DNA from: Versatilivorator sp963663845
GTDB taxonomy: Bacteria; Acidobacteriota; Terriglobia; Versatilivoradales; Versatilivoraceae
Length of the DNA: 64,000 nt
Assembly (NCBI GenBank): GCA_963663845.2
Contig: OY760650.2
Coordinates: 2,046,001-2,110,000 of the forward strand
Direction: 5' to 3'
Position 1 is the first letter of the stretch; every line of letters starts with the position of its first letter. Of the stretch, positions 35,361 through 45,237 are shown piece by piece. The position numbers and the translations under genes are program-made. A model generated the notes under the pieces. The model was given only the letters and a program-made list of their open reading frames with translations, did not search any database and was not told the origin of the DNA.

Positions 35361-37742
35361 CTACCCGCCGGCCGGGTTCAACGTCGTTTGGGTCTTGATG
35401 TCCGGAGGCCTGGATTCCAGAGCCAGGTAGTGGTAGCGGGCTCCCAGCCATCGGGATAACTGATCGCCGTAGTGAGGGCTGCCGGGATGTCCCGACTGCC
35501 CTTGGGCGTCCACTGTCCACAACCCGGCTTCCGGACTGCCCAGGTCGGCGATCATTCGGAAGTTGGCTCCCATGGTGGCGCCCCAGTTGGGGTCATACCC
35601 GGTATTACACACGGTGATCCCGTTGCCCTTCACCGGTTGCCCCCCCCGGTCCAGCAGGCTTCCCAGATCACCGCGGCCGGAGAGCACGTGCCTGAGATGG
35701 ATCCGATGGGCCCGTCCCCAGATCCAGCTTGAGACCTCGGGACCCATTCGCCGGGAAAGCTCGGCCAGGCCGGCCCGCCAGGCCCGGACCACCGCGCTCC
35801 GGCGCGGCCGGTGCTGAAACCAGCCCACGGGGTCTTCCTTGAGCAACTGCGAAGCTAGTCCGCCGATGGCCCCGGAAACCAGCTCCACCTGGTTCTCGGG
35901 AAACCGCTCTCCGGCTACCGCGCGGCTCCAGTGGGTAAAGAAGGTCTCGAAAAGGGAGGCGCCGGCGCTGTCGGTCTCCATGCGGCCGTCCCAGCCCCGA
36001 AGCTCTTCCACCGCTTCTTCATTCTCCGGGCTGTGCTCGTCCAGGATCCCTAGCAGGTGCGGCAGGCACTCGCGGGCGCGAAGGGAGAGAACGTCGTGCT
36101 GGATCCCCACCAGGTCCTCCGGTGACAGGTCCCTCCCGTCCTCGATCCTCTGGCGAACCCGGCGCGCCCGGTGGCCGCTGCTCCAGGTGCCGGAGAGGGG
36201 GTAGGGATAGTCGTCGGGAGCCGGCCGGTTGTTGGCGGTGGCGATCCAGCCCCGTTCCGGATTCTTCAGGTTGGGCATGCCCTCGAACGGAATGAGCCCG
36301 TCCCACTGATGGGCGGGATCCCAACCCGGCCGGTAGCCTCTTTCCCAGATTCGGCGGATCGGAATCCTGCCGGTGGACTGCTGGCCGATGTTTCCTTCCA
36401 CGTCGGCAAAGACCAGGTTCCAGGTCGGCATGATCCATTCCTTCAACGCCTGGCGGAACCGGTCGGCGCTTCCGGCGCGGTTCATGCACTGCAGGGCCGG
36501 CAGCCATCCCGAGCCTTCGGCCCCCAGCCAGCGGAGCGACACCGGTCCCGTATCCTTCGCCAAGGAGGGAAGCACCGAGTCCACGATGGGGCCGTTTCTG
36601 GAATGGCGCACCTTCAGGGTCAGCGGAGGGGCCCCCTTCACCGGGATCTTCTCTGTTCGCTCCCGGGCCGGCTCCCAGTTTCCATCGTAAAGGAAACAGC
36701 CGGGATGGCCGGGATCGGTCTTCTCCCGGTAGAGGTCCCGCTGGGAACAGATGTTGTTGGTAACGCCCCAGGCCACTCGTTGGTTGCGGCCGATCATCAC
36801 GGCCGGAACGCCTGCGTATCCGGTGCCGGCCACACGGAGGGAGGGGCTGCGCAGGTGCACTCCATACCAGCAGGAGACGGCGGCAAAGGCGATATGGGGA
36901 TCGCTGGCCAGCAACGGCTTGCCGCTTCGGGTCCTCGATCCTGCGATCACCCAGTTGTTGCTGCCCTCCCCCTCGCAGGGGTCGCCTCCGGAGGGGCCTG
37001 CTGCCGGGTCGGCCGCCGATTGCCGGGGCCGCGCCGCATAGTCGCCGGGGTGCAGGATGCTCTCCTCGTCGGATTCTCCCTGAAGGAAGGCCCGGTAGAG
37101 AGCGGAGCCGGGGAGGCGGCGCTTGGCCAGTTCCGGAATGACGATGACCGGGAAGCGGCCCGTCAGGTACCACTGGAACTCCACCTGAATGGCCAGGCTG
37201 CCGGCGGGGGACCAGGGCTCGGGCTCGTAGTCGAGCAGGTCGAACTCGATGGGCAGCGAGGCGCGGCTGCGCTCCATCCAGGCGTTGATCCCGTCCGAAA
37301 AGGCCTGGAGCCTTCGGGCCACCGCTTCCGGCAGGCGGCTCTCCTCCTCGGCCGCGATGCCGGGCAGCCCCACCGTTCTGACCAGCAGGTCCGACTCGGT
37401 TCCTTGCGGACCCAGGATCTCGGCCAGCCTCCCCTGTCCCTTGCGCCGCAGGTAGTCCAGTTGAAACAGCCGGTCCTGGGCCATGGCGAAGCCGTAGCCG
37501 AAGAACAGGTCCAGCTCGTCCTCGGCCGAAATGTGGGGAATCCCCCAGGAGTCGCGCTCGATCCGGACCGGTCTCTTCACCGCCAGCTCATGCTTGCCGT
37601 CCATATCGGGGGCTCTGGAACGGATCTGGTTCCGCCACCAGTCATCGAACTGCCGCCTCGACATGCCGGAGGCCGCGCACAGGGATTGGATGGACTCGCC
37701 CGCCCCCAGTCTCCGGAGGCGGTCATCGAAGGGTTTGTTCAT
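35361..37742 (-). CDS. Penicillin acylase (Ntn-hydrolase) with helical N-terminal extension, no signal peptide
   Basis: This 793-residue protein has penicillin-amidase features: GIPHISAEDELDLFFGYGFA MAQDR (in two parts) near 67-91 and the autoprocessing site CEGEGSNNWVIAGS with nucleophile S261; NQRVAWGVTN follows. The precursor cleaves itself between G260 and S261 to give alpha and beta chains and then hydrolyses an amide or acyl-homoserine lactone-like bond. The first 40 residues contain SIQSLCAASGMSRRQFDDWW, which looks like a helix-turn-helix rather than a secretion signal, so the protein may stay cytoplasmic, which is unusual. It sits between PhyH and the SelA-like gene. Confidence 0.88.
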   Translation of the reverse strand: MNKPFDDRLRRLGAGESIQSLCAASGMSRRQFDDWWRNQIRSRAPDMDGKHELAVKRPVRIERDSWGIPHISAEDELDLFFGYGFAMAQDRLFQLDYLRRKGQGRLAEILGPQGTESDLLVRTVGLPGIAAEEESRLPEAVARRLQAFSDGINAWMERSRASLPIEFDLLDYEPEPWSPAGSLAIQVEFQWYLTGRFPVIVIPELAKRRLPGSALYRAFLQGESDEESILHPGDYAARPRQSAADPAAGPSGGDPCEGEGSNNWVIAGSRTRSGKPLLASDPHIAFAAVSCWYGVHLRSPSLRVAGTGYAGVPAVMIGRNQRVAWGVTNNICSQRDLYREKTDPGHPGCFLYDGNWEPARERTEKIPVKGAPPLTLKVRHSRNGPIVDSVLPSLAKDTGPVSLRWLGAEGSGWLPALQCMNRAGSADRFRQALKEWIMPTWNLVFADVEGNIGQQSTGRIPIRRIWERGYRPGWDPAHQWDGLIPFEGMPNLKNPERGWIATANNRPAPDDYPYPLSGTWSSGHRARRVRQRIEDGRDLSPEDLVGIQHDVLSLRARECLPHLLGILDEHSPENEEAVEELRGWDGRMETDSAGASLFETFFTHWSRAVAGERFPENQVELVSGAIGGLASQLLKEDPVGWFQHRPRRSAVVRAWRAGLAELSRRMGPEVSSWIWGRAHRIHLRHVLSGRGDLGSLLDRGGQPVKGNGITVCNTGYDPNWGATMGANFRMIADLGSPEAGLWTVDAQGQSGHPGSPHYGDQLSRWLGARYHYLALESRPPDIKTQTTLNPAGG

Positions 37743-37880
37743 GTGGGACTCCGCATTGAGCCGTCGCCCGCCGGCAGGCCGCCTCCGCAGAAGCACTCGG
37801 CCGGCGACACGCCCGCCGGCGCCGGCAGGCAGGAAGCCATCTCCGGCCTACCGAGAGCCATGCAGGCCGAGACATGCGGG

Positions 37881-38627
37881 CTAACGGTTGAAGTATTCAT
37901 TGTGCTCACCCGGACGCCCCCGGGCCAGGTAGAGTCTCAGACCGGACCAATCGAACCCGGTGGGAGACACGTAGGTGCGATCGATGCGGACGTATGTCGG
38001 AATGTACTTGATGGTGATGCCGCAGCGGCGCCGCCGGGAACGGTTGGGGTTGGACCCGTGCCACAGGAAGACGTCATGGGCGGAGAACTCCCCGGCTTCC
38101 AGCTCCACGTCGACCGCCCGGGCCTGATCCACCTGCCGGAAGGCCAGGGGCAATGTGGTCCGGCGGTCCGAATCGACCCGGTGGTTCAGGAGCACCTTGT
38201 TGCGGTGGGACCCCGGAATGACCTGCATGCATCCGTTCCGCCGGTCCGAGTCATCCACGGCCAGCCACACGGTGAAGGTCTCCATGGGGTCGATGGGGAA
38301 GAAGGCGGCATCCTGGTGCCACTCCACCTCCAGTCCGTCCGCGGGACGTTTGCTGATGACGTAGGAGGTAAAGAGGGCGACGTCCGGACCGAGAATCTGT
38401 TCCGCAATGTCCACCAGGGGCTCGCTGAGGAAGAGATCCAGAAAGTAGCGGTTGCGGTAGTGCACCGAGGGCATGTTCTCGGGCCGGGTTCCCGCCGGCA
38501 GCCCGGCGATGAGCCGGTCGATCTCCTCCCGCAACCGGGCCAGCTCGCTGTCGGACAGAATCTTCCCGCCCCTGACGAACCCCTGCCGCCGGTACTGTTG
38601 CAGCGCTTGCTGGGTCAGCTTGGCCAT
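37881..38627 (-). CDS. Phytanoyl-CoA dioxygenase (PhyH) family oxygenase
   Basis: This 248-residue Fe(II)/2-oxoglutarate oxygenase has the HxD motif in VEWHQDAAFF and the distal His in SAHDVFLWHGSNPNRSRRRR, with the Arg that binds 2-oxoglutarate. NGCMQVIPGSHRN is the usual PhyH strand. It hydroxylates an unknown small molecule in the cytoplasm. It is the first gene of the four-gene minus-strand run, though the 138-bp gap to the acylase is large. Confidence 0.9.
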   Translation of the reverse strand: MAKLTQQALQQYRRQGFVRGGKILSDSELARLREEIDRLIAGLPAGTRPENMPSVHYRNRYFLDLFLSEPLVDIAEQILGPDVALFTSYVISKRPADGLEVEWHQDAAFFPIDPMETFTVWLAVDDSDRRNGCMQVIPGSHRNKVLLNHRVDSDRRTTLPLAFRQVDQARAVDVELEAGEFSAHDVFLWHGSNPNRSRRRRCGITIKYIPTYVRIDRTYVSPTGFDWSGLRLYLARGRPGEHNEYFNR

Positions 38628-38914
38628 GGTGCATTCACCGCGGCCTCGTCCTTGCGGAGGCCGGCCTGGGGCGAGGATGCGGGACTGTTTCTGGATCCGG
38701 ACCGGTCAGGGCGGCAATGATATGGCCGGTGTCCGGGGAAGTCAAACCCTCCTCGCTGGCAGGTTTGCGGCTGGTCCGACCGCGCCCGGGCAGCCGCCGT
38801 TTTCGCCGGCTTGGCTCCCAATCAGGGTCATGATAGAGTTGGCCGCGGGCTGACAGCCGGCCTTGACCAGCTACTGAAATCGACCTTCCGGCGCCGGCCT
38901 GCCGGGGTTGCGCC

Positions 38915-39700
38915 ATGACCGCCGAGTCCGAGTTCTCGATCGTCCACTTCTCCGACGCCCATCTGTTCGCTGATCCTGCCCACGTGATCTACGGAGTGGA
39001 GCCCGCCCGCGCCTTGAAGGCGGCCATCGCCTCCATCAACGCCATCCGGCCGCGTCCCGACCTGTGCCTCTACACCGGCGACTCGGTCTCCGAGCAGACC
39101 GAGGCCGCCTACCGGCTCTTCAAGGCGCACATGGAAACGGTCGTCCCTCCGGTCCACTACGCCGTCGGCAACCACGACGACCGCGGGAGCCTGCGGCGGC
39201 ACCTGCTGAACCAGGAGCAGCCGGGCGGCGATCCCTACTACTACTGCCTGCATCAGGCGGGATGGCGGCTGGTGGTGCTGGACACCTCCCGCCCCGGGGA
39301 GGTCTGGGGACGCATGGAGGAGGAGCAGCTCCAATGGCTGGACCGGTTGCTCCGGGAACGCCAACCCACCCTGGTCTTCATGCACCACCATCCCCTGGCC
39401 AGCGGGGTTTCCTGGATGGACGGGCTGATGTTGCAGAATGCCGATCGGCTGCTGGAGATCCTCAAGGGGTCCCAATGCGTGGAGGCGGTCTTCTTCGGCC
39501 ATATCCATTTCGAATGCCACCTTCACTATGCGGGCATCCACTTCATGTCGGCGCCGGCCATCTCTTTCCAGTTCGGAGAGGGCCCCTGGTCCGAAAGGTC
39601 GGTGTCGTTGCCGGGCGGCTACCGGGTGATCTCAATCGGAGAGCAGGGACTGCGAACGGTGGTGCACCGGCTGACCGCCGACGAGCTGCGGCGCGCCTGA
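38915..39700 (+). CDS. Calcineurin-like metallophosphoesterase
   Basis: This 261-residue protein has all five blocks of the dinuclear metallophosphoesterase fold: HFSDAHL, YTGDSVSE, AVGNHDDRG, FMHHHPL and FFGHIHFECH. It resembles the cyclic-nucleotide phosphodiesterase (CpdA/YfcE-like) group. No signal peptide is visible, so it is likely cytoplasmic. It is read convergently away from the PhyH gene and is followed 21 bp later by the cyclase gene. Confidence 0.92.
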   Translation: MTAESEFSIVHFSDAHLFADPAHVIYGVEPARALKAAIASINAIRPRPDLCLYTGDSVSEQTEAAYRLFKAHMETVVPPVHYAVGNHDDRGSLRRHLLNQEQPGGDPYYYCLHQAGWRLVVLDTSRPGEVWGRMEEEQLQWLDRLLRERQPTLVFMHHHPLASGVSWMDGLMLQNADRLLEILKGSQCVEAVFFGHIHFECHLHYAGIHFMSAPAISFQFGEGPWSERSVSLPGGYRVISIGEQGLRTVVHRLTADELRRA

Positions 39701-39724
39701 AGTTCAGTCAAGGAGAATAGTCAA

Positions 39725-40750
39725 ATGAGAATTCCTCTCGGATGTTGTTACTGGCGGCCCATCGCCTTGCTGGTGGCTCTGTTGGCGATCGGGTTCTTTT
39801 GGCAACGCTCTTCTCGGGTCCCGGACATGTCGGCCAAGGGCAGCCGCAGCCTGACCAGCGCCGATATCGACCGGTGGATGGAAGAGCTGTCCAACTGGGG
39901 GCGTTGGGGCGACTCCGATGAGCTGGGCGCCCTGAACTTCATTACCCCGGCCAAGCGCAAGCAGGCTGCCGCTCTGGTTCGGGAAGGCGTTTCGGTTTCC
40001 CTGGCCCGGGACATCGAGAAGGAAGAGTCCGTGGACAATCCCTTTCCCTTCGAGCATGCCATGCTGTTGACCGGCAAGAGTCCCGGGATGTTCTCCAATG
40101 ACGCCTATCGGGTGCAGTACCACGGCTGGGCCCACACCCACATGGACTCCCTTTGCCACATGTTCTACGGGGGCAAGATGTTCAACGGGTTCTCTCAAAT
40201 GGAAGTCACCGACGGTGGCGCAAGCAAGCTGGGTATCGAGACGGTGAAGGACGGCATCTTCAGTCGCGGCATCCTGATGGACATCCCTGCCCTCAAGGGG
40301 GTCGACTACCTGGAACCGGGGGAAGCCATCTATCCGGAAGACCTGGACGCCTGGGAAAAGAAAGCCGGAGTGAAGGTGGGCCGGGGGGACGTGCTGCTGG
40401 TGCGGACGGGACGCTGGGCCAGGCGCGACGCCAAGGGCCCCTGGGACGTCTCCGAAACGGCGGCCGGGATGTACGCTTCCTGCGCCCGCTGGCTGCACCA
40501 GCGGGAGGTCGCCCTGCTGGGCAGCGACGCCGCCAGCGAGGTGGCCCCTTCCGGCATCGAGGGCATCGTCTCACCCATTCATCAGCTCTCCATCATCGCC
40601 ATGGGGGTCCCCATCTTCGACAACTGCGACCTGGAAGCCCTCAGCGCCGCCGCCCGCCGCCTCGACCGCTGGGAGTTCCTGATCACGGCGGCCCCGCTGC
40701 CGGTCGGCGGCGGCACCGGATCGCCGCTCAACCCTATCGCGACCTTTTAG
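39725..40750 (+). CDS. Membrane-anchored cyclase-family (kynurenine-formamidase-like) hydrolase
   Basis: This 341-residue protein begins with one transmembrane segment or uncleaved signal (WRPIALLVALLAIGFFWQRS). The catalytic domain has the zinc motif HTHMDSLCHMFYGG, equivalent to HxGTHxDxPxH in the cyclase/KynB family, plus GDVLLVRTGRWARRD and ALLGSDAASEV. Members hydrolyse N-formylated or cyclic amides. AAGGAG lies 7 nt before the ATG. The exported position suggests action in the periplasm or outer face of the membrane. Confidence 0.85.
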   Translation: MRIPLGCCYWRPIALLVALLAIGFFWQRSSRVPDMSAKGSRSLTSADIDRWMEELSNWGRWGDSDELGALNFITPAKRKQAAALVREGVSVSLARDIEKEESVDNPFPFEHAMLLTGKSPGMFSNDAYRVQYHGWAHTHMDSLCHMFYGGKMFNGFSQMEVTDGGASKLGIETVKDGIFSRGILMDIPALKGVDYLEPGEAIYPEDLDAWEKKAGVKVGRGDVLLVRTGRWARRDAKGPWDVSETAAGMYASCARWLHQREVALLGSDAASEVAPSGIEGIVSPIHQLSIIAMGVPIFDNCDLEALSAAARRLDRWEFLITAAPLPVGGGTGSPLNPIATF

Positions 40751-40850
40751 GGGTGCCGGCCGGGGAGGTCGACTTCCACGACGCGCACTTCCACATCGCC
40801 AACCGCAAGGTGCGCGACTGGGAGCGGCGGCAGATCGGCGGCGAGTCCGG

Positions 40851-41981
40851 TCAGTGATGAGACGAGGAAGCCTGAGTCTCGGCCTGAGAGGGGTCGGGTT
40901 CATCCTCCCGGGTTGCGGTCTCCCCGGCGGCGGGTTCCAGGGCGGCTGCAGCGGATTTCTCCGAACCCAGCAGAATGGCCAGCCAGCGAGTTTCCTCGCG
41001 GCTCTCCAACCCGATCTTGGCCGTGATGGTGAGAGGCACCGACAGCAGCATTCCGACCGGCCCCAGCACCCATCCCCAAAAGACCAGCGACAGGAACACC
41101 ACCAGGGTCGACAAGCCCAGGCCGTGGCCCATGAAGCGCGGCTCGATCAAACTGCCGAAGATGAAGTTGATGCACAAGTAACCCACGCCCACCAGCAGGG
41201 CGGGGAAGGGTCCCAGTTGGACAAGCGCCAGCAGCATCGCCGGAACGGCCGCCACAATGGAGCCGATGGTCGGCACGTAGTTGAACAGGAAGGCCAGCAA
41301 CCCCCAGAGCAGCGGAAAGTCCAGGCCCAGCAGGAACACCCACAAGGCGGCCACGACGCCGGTGGTCAGGCTCACCGCCGTCTTGATCACCAGGTAGCTC
41401 TTCACGGCGTGGGTGAACTGCTCGAAGGCTGGGAAGGACGCCTTGGGGTCGTTCATGGCGGCCCGCAGCTTGGCAGGAAACCCTGAAGCCTCCAACAGGA
41501 TGAAGATCACGGTCAGGGTGATGAGGAAAGTGTTGGTCAGCACACCCCCGAAACCGGCCAGCAGGGTGGCCACGAGCTGCATGGCTTCCCCGGGATTGAC
41601 CACTTCCTTCAACAGTTCCCAGTCCAGGTGGATGCCCATGCCCTTCAGCCAGGTGAACAGGGCGTCCATCTGCTGATTCAGGCTCGCCGTGTAGGAATCC
41701 ATCTGCCGGTAAAAGCCGTTGAGAGAGGTGCTCAACACCGCTCCCATGCCGGCGCCGATTCCCAGGAACACCAGCACCACCGCCAGCACGGCCAGGGAGG
41801 AAGGGACTCCCTTCCGTTTCAGCCAGAAGGCGGAAGGACCGCCGATCACCGCAATGAAGACCGCCAACAGGAAGGGGATCAGGATGGCCGAGGCTTCCCG
41901 TATTCCGGCGATGATGATCACGATGGCCGCGATCACCATGGCGCCGCGCGCCATCGACTGCTGTCGGTTCCCTTCGCTCAT
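40851..41981 (-). CDS. AI-2E family transporter (permease)
   Basis: This 376-residue protein has about eight spans in the AI-2E/TqsA pattern: paired N-terminal helices, VKSYLVIKTAVSLTTGVVAALW, and LVFWGWVLGPVGMLLSVPLTITAKIGLES near the C-terminus. The last 40 residues are hydrophilic. Such proteins export small molecules; only a few export autoinducer-2, so the substrate is unknown. It converges with the cyclase gene 100 bp away. Confidence 0.9.
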   Translation of the reverse strand: MSEGNRQQSMARGAMVIAAIVIIIAGIREASAILIPFLLAVFIAVIGGPSAFWLKRKGVPSSLAVLAVVLVFLGIGAGMGAVLSTSLNGFYRQMDSYTASLNQQMDALFTWLKGMGIHLDWELLKEVVNPGEAMQLVATLLAGFGGVLTNTFLITLTVIFILLEASGFPAKLRAAMNDPKASFPAFEQFTHAVKSYLVIKTAVSLTTGVVAALWVFLLGLDFPLLWGLLAFLFNYVPTIGSIVAAVPAMLLALVQLGPFPALLVGVGYLCINFIFGSLIEPRFMGHGLGLSTLVVFLSLVFWGWVLGPVGMLLSVPLTITAKIGLESREETRWLAILLGSEKSAAAALEPAAGETATREDEPDPSQAETQASSSHH

Positions 41982-42218
41982 CGGTGACTCGCCAGGATGC
42001 AGGACCGGGTCCGCCCACCGGTCGGATCGGTTCTTCCAGGGTTGAGGCGCTGACCTGGTGGCGCCGGGCTCGGCTCAGGCATGCCTCGGGGGCGGCCTTG
42101 CGGCATGATGGACTCCACCTGTATTCTAGCAGCCTTGAAACGCGGACGCGACGCCAACCGGCCGGCATCGGGATCTCGGTGGTGACCGCCGGTTCGCTTC
42201 GCCGCCGGGACACCTCTC

Positions 42219-43553
42219 ATGTCCGAAGCCGGCGAACGCAGAAGCACCTTCGGCTGGTGCATGTACGACTGGGCCAACTCGGCCTACACCACCACCGTGG
42301 CCGTGGGGTTGCTGCCCGCCTATTTCGCCGAGGCGGTGGTGGGGTCCGAGGGGGTCCGACTCGGAGACACCCTCTACAGGGCCACCACCCTGTGGGGGTT
42401 CACCGCCGGCCTGGCCGCCTTTCTGGCCTTTCTGCTCTCTCCCACCCTGGGCGCCGTCGCCGATATGACGGCTTCCAAGAAGCGTTTCCTGCTGGCCTGC
42501 GCCTACACGGGCTCCCTGTTCACGCTACTGCTCTACTTCTGCCGGCCGGGCGACGTCTTCAAGACCCTCTTCTTCTTTCTGGTTGCCCAGGTTGCCTACG
42601 TCGGCGGCAACGTGTTCTATGACGCCTTCCTGCCTCGGATCGCCCCCGGCCGAAAGGCCATGGACCGCCTTTCGGGCAAGGGATACGCCTACGGCTACGT
42701 GGGAGGCGGCCTCCAGTTCGCTGTCGCCCTGGGCCTGGTGGCCGGCCATCGCCGGCTCCGCATGGCTCAAGGCCTGGCGGCCCGCCTGGCCATGGCGATG
42801 GCCGGCCTCTGGTGGGCCGGTTTCACCCTGGTGACGGCGCGGCATCTCACCGAGGCCCCCGTTCGGCAAGCCCGGCCTCAGCGGCGGTCGGCAGGGCCGC
42901 GTTGGCTCGCCACCCTGGCCGCCGGCTTCTCCCGCACCCTGCAGACCGCCCGCCAGGTCCGCCGTTATCGCCACCTGGCGACCTTCCTGCTGGCCTACAT
43001 GTTCTACAACGACGGGATTCAGACCGCCATCAGCATGGCCACCATCTACGGCAAGGACGAGCTGGGGCTGAGCAACACCACCCTCATGGCCACGCTGCTG
43101 ACCATCCAGATCGTGGCCGCGTCCGGGGCGCTGCTGTTCAGTCGGGTGGCCCTTTGGCTGGGAACCCGGCCGGCGGTCATGCTGACCCTGGTGATCTGGT
43201 CGGCGGTGGCGGTGGCGGCCTATTTCATTCAGAGCGCCCGGGAATTCTTCGTTCTGGGAGTGGTGGTGGGACTGGTCCTGGGCGGGTCTCAGGCCCTGAG
43301 CCGGTCCCTCTACGGCTCCATGATCCCGTCCCGGGCCAGCGCCGAGTTCTACGGCTTCTACACTCTCTTCAGCAAGTTCTCCTCCATCTGGGGGCCCTGG
43401 GTCTTCGCAGCCATCACCCTGATGGCCGGCAGCGCCAGGCCGGCCATCCTGTCGCTGGTGGCCTTCTTTCTGGTGGGACTGGTCCTGCTGGTCCTGGTGG
43501 ACGAAGACAAGGCCCGCCGGGCCGGGCGGGAGGAGACGACCACGGATCACTGA
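42219..43553 (+). CDS. MFS transporter, UMF1/Atg22-like
   Basis: This 444-residue protein has 12 predicted spans and the N-terminal signature FGWCMYDWANSAYTTTVAVG typical of the Atg22/UMF1 family, with GADMTASKKRFLLACAYTG-like and GGSQALSRSLYGSMIPS motifs. Members move amino acids or other solutes across the inner membrane. It begins about 240 bp from the divergent AI-2E gene and is followed 50 bp later by the M81 peptidase, so they may form an operon. Confidence 0.88.
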   Translation: MSEAGERRSTFGWCMYDWANSAYTTTVAVGLLPAYFAEAVVGSEGVRLGDTLYRATTLWGFTAGLAAFLAFLLSPTLGAVADMTASKKRFLLACAYTGSLFTLLLYFCRPGDVFKTLFFFLVAQVAYVGGNVFYDAFLPRIAPGRKAMDRLSGKGYAYGYVGGGLQFAVALGLVAGHRRLRMAQGLAARLAMAMAGLWWAGFTLVTARHLTEAPVRQARPQRRSAGPRWLATLAAGFSRTLQTARQVRRYRHLATFLLAYMFYNDGIQTAISMATIYGKDELGLSNTTLMATLLTIQIVAASGALLFSRVALWLGTRPAVMLTLVIWSAVAVAAYFIQSAREFFVLGVVVGLVLGGSQALSRSLYGSMIPSRASAEFYGFYTLFSKFSSIWGPWVFAAITLMAGSARPAILSLVAFFLVGLVLLVLVDEDKARRAGREETTTDH

Positions 43554-43603
43554 GATCGGGGAACACTCTTCTCCAAGGCTTGCAGTATCCAAAGGAGCTT
43601 CGC

Positions 43604-45088
43604 ATGCGCATTGCCATCGGCGGTATCGAGCACGAGAGCAGCAACTACTCCACGGTGGAGACGCCGCTGGAGGAGTTCTACGGCCACTCCCGCTCCAGCG
43701 GGGCCGAGGAGCTGCTGCAGCGGTCGGGTGAGGTCAACACCATCATCGACGGGTTCATCCGGGAGTTGCGGCGGCAGGAGGTGGAGAGGGTCCCGCTGGT
43801 CTGGCGCCATGCTCCTTCCGGAAAGCAGCCGAGCCGCGAGACCCACGAGGCCCTGAAGGAGACCCTGCTGGCGCCCTTGCGCAAGGCTCTCCCGGTGGAC
43901 GGGGTGCTCCTGAGCGTGCACGGGGCCTATTCCGCCGAGGGGGTCGATGACGCCGACGGGGATATTCTGAAGAGTGTCCGCGAGTTGGTGGGCTCCGATT
44001 GTCCGATCATTGGGGTCCACGACCTCCATTGCAACATCGGCAAGACCATGGTGGACAACGCCACCGCCCTGATCGTGGAGGACACCTATCCCCACGTGGA
44101 CATGGCCGAGCGGGGGGTGGAAGCGGCCGCCATGATGGTGCGGACGGTGCGGGGCGAGATCCGTCCCAGGCTGGGCTGGCGCTCCATCCCCCTCTTCTGG
44201 GCGGCGGCCAGGATGATCACCGCCGAGGAGCCCATGCGCCTGGTCATCGACCGCCTGCACGCCCTGGAGAGACAGCCCGGGGTGCTGACGGCCAGCGTGG
44301 GGGTCGGTTACCAGTGGGCCGACGTGAACTGCGCCGGGGCTTCCACCCTGGTCGTCACCGACAACGACCCGGCGGGAGCCCAGCAGAAGGCGGACGACCT
44401 GGCCCGCTGGATCTGGGACCGCAAGGAGACCTGGCAACGCGAGCCGCTTTCACCCGGCCAGGCTCTGGCTCGGGGCGAGGCCCTGGGGAAGTACCCCATT
44501 ATCCTGGCCGACCAGGCCGACAATCCGGGCGGCGGCGCGCCCAGCGACAGCACCGAGATACTGCGCCTCTTCCTGCAGCGGCGCCTGCAGGACGCGGCCC
44601 TGCTCCATATCGTCGACCCGGAAACCGTCCAGACGGCTCTCCGCGCCGGTGTCGGGAACCGGGTCGAGGTGGAGGTGGGAGGGAAATCTCACCCGCTGGC
44701 GGGACTGCCGGTCCCCATGCGGGCTGAAGTGGTGGCGGCGAGCGACGGGCGTTTTGTCTATGACGGTCCCATGTTCGCCGGCCTGGAGGGCGACCACGGA
44801 GACTCGGTGCTGCTCAGGCAGGACGGGGTCTACGTGGCGGTCATCACCCTGGGCCACCAGCCCATGGACCTGGCCTTCAGCCGCGGGTTGGGACTGGATT
44901 GCGCCCGCATGCGCTACATTTGCGTGAAGTCCACCGGCCACTTCCGCAGCGGCTTCGAGCCCATCGCCGGCTCGATCTTCAACGTGGATGCCGGCAGCGT
45001 CTTCACCCAGGACTTCTCCAAGCTGCCCTTCAAGCGCCTGGGCCGAAAGATCTACCCCATGCAGCCCGATGCGACCTTCGAGATCTGA
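43604..45088 (+). CDS. M81-family metallopeptidase (MlrC-like)
   Basis: This 494-residue protein has the M81 signatures GGIEHESSNYS at the N-terminus, LLSVHGAY and IIGVHDLHCN in the middle, and a C-terminal half with ADNPGGGAPSD and KSTGHFRSGFEPIAG. MlrC of microcystin degradation is the best known member; most are of unknown substrate and may hydrolyse D-amino-acid or cyclic peptides. AAAGGAG sits 7 nt before the ATG at 43604. The frame open upstream from 42812 overlaps the MFS gene in another frame and is spurious. Confidence 0.88.
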   Translation: MRIAIGGIEHESSNYSTVETPLEEFYGHSRSSGAEELLQRSGEVNTIIDGFIRELRRQEVERVPLVWRHAPSGKQPSRETHEALKETLLAPLRKALPVDGVLLSVHGAYSAEGVDDADGDILKSVRELVGSDCPIIGVHDLHCNIGKTMVDNATALIVEDTYPHVDMAERGVEAAAMMVRTVRGEIRPRLGWRSIPLFWAAARMITAEEPMRLVIDRLHALERQPGVLTASVGVGYQWADVNCAGASTLVVTDNDPAGAQQKADDLARWIWDRKETWQREPLSPGQALARGEALGKYPIILADQADNPGGGAPSDSTEILRLFLQRRLQDAALLHIVDPETVQTALRAGVGNRVEVEVGGKSHPLAGLPVPMRAEVVAASDGRFVYDGPMFAGLEGDHGDSVLLRQDGVYVAVITLGHQPMDLAFSRGLGLDCARMRYICVKSTGHFRSGFEPIAGSIFNVDAGSVFTQDFSKLPFKRLGRKIYPMQPDATFEI

Positions 45089-45237
45089 GGCCTATCCTTG
45101 ATGGGGGTCTGGGCGTCAATCCGGAAAGATGCACCAAATTTGCTGCCCGAGGTCCAGCGCGACCGCGACGATTGACGTTGTGGTATCCAAGAGCTTGGCC
45201 TTCAGATCGATTTCAGGAATCGCTGCCACCACCAGAA

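Noticed and set aside
40750..40860. VDFHDAHFHI-like peptide after the cyclase stop, resembling an amidohydrolase N-terminus
   Set aside because: Too short and in a different frame; it may be chance or a tiny remnant.
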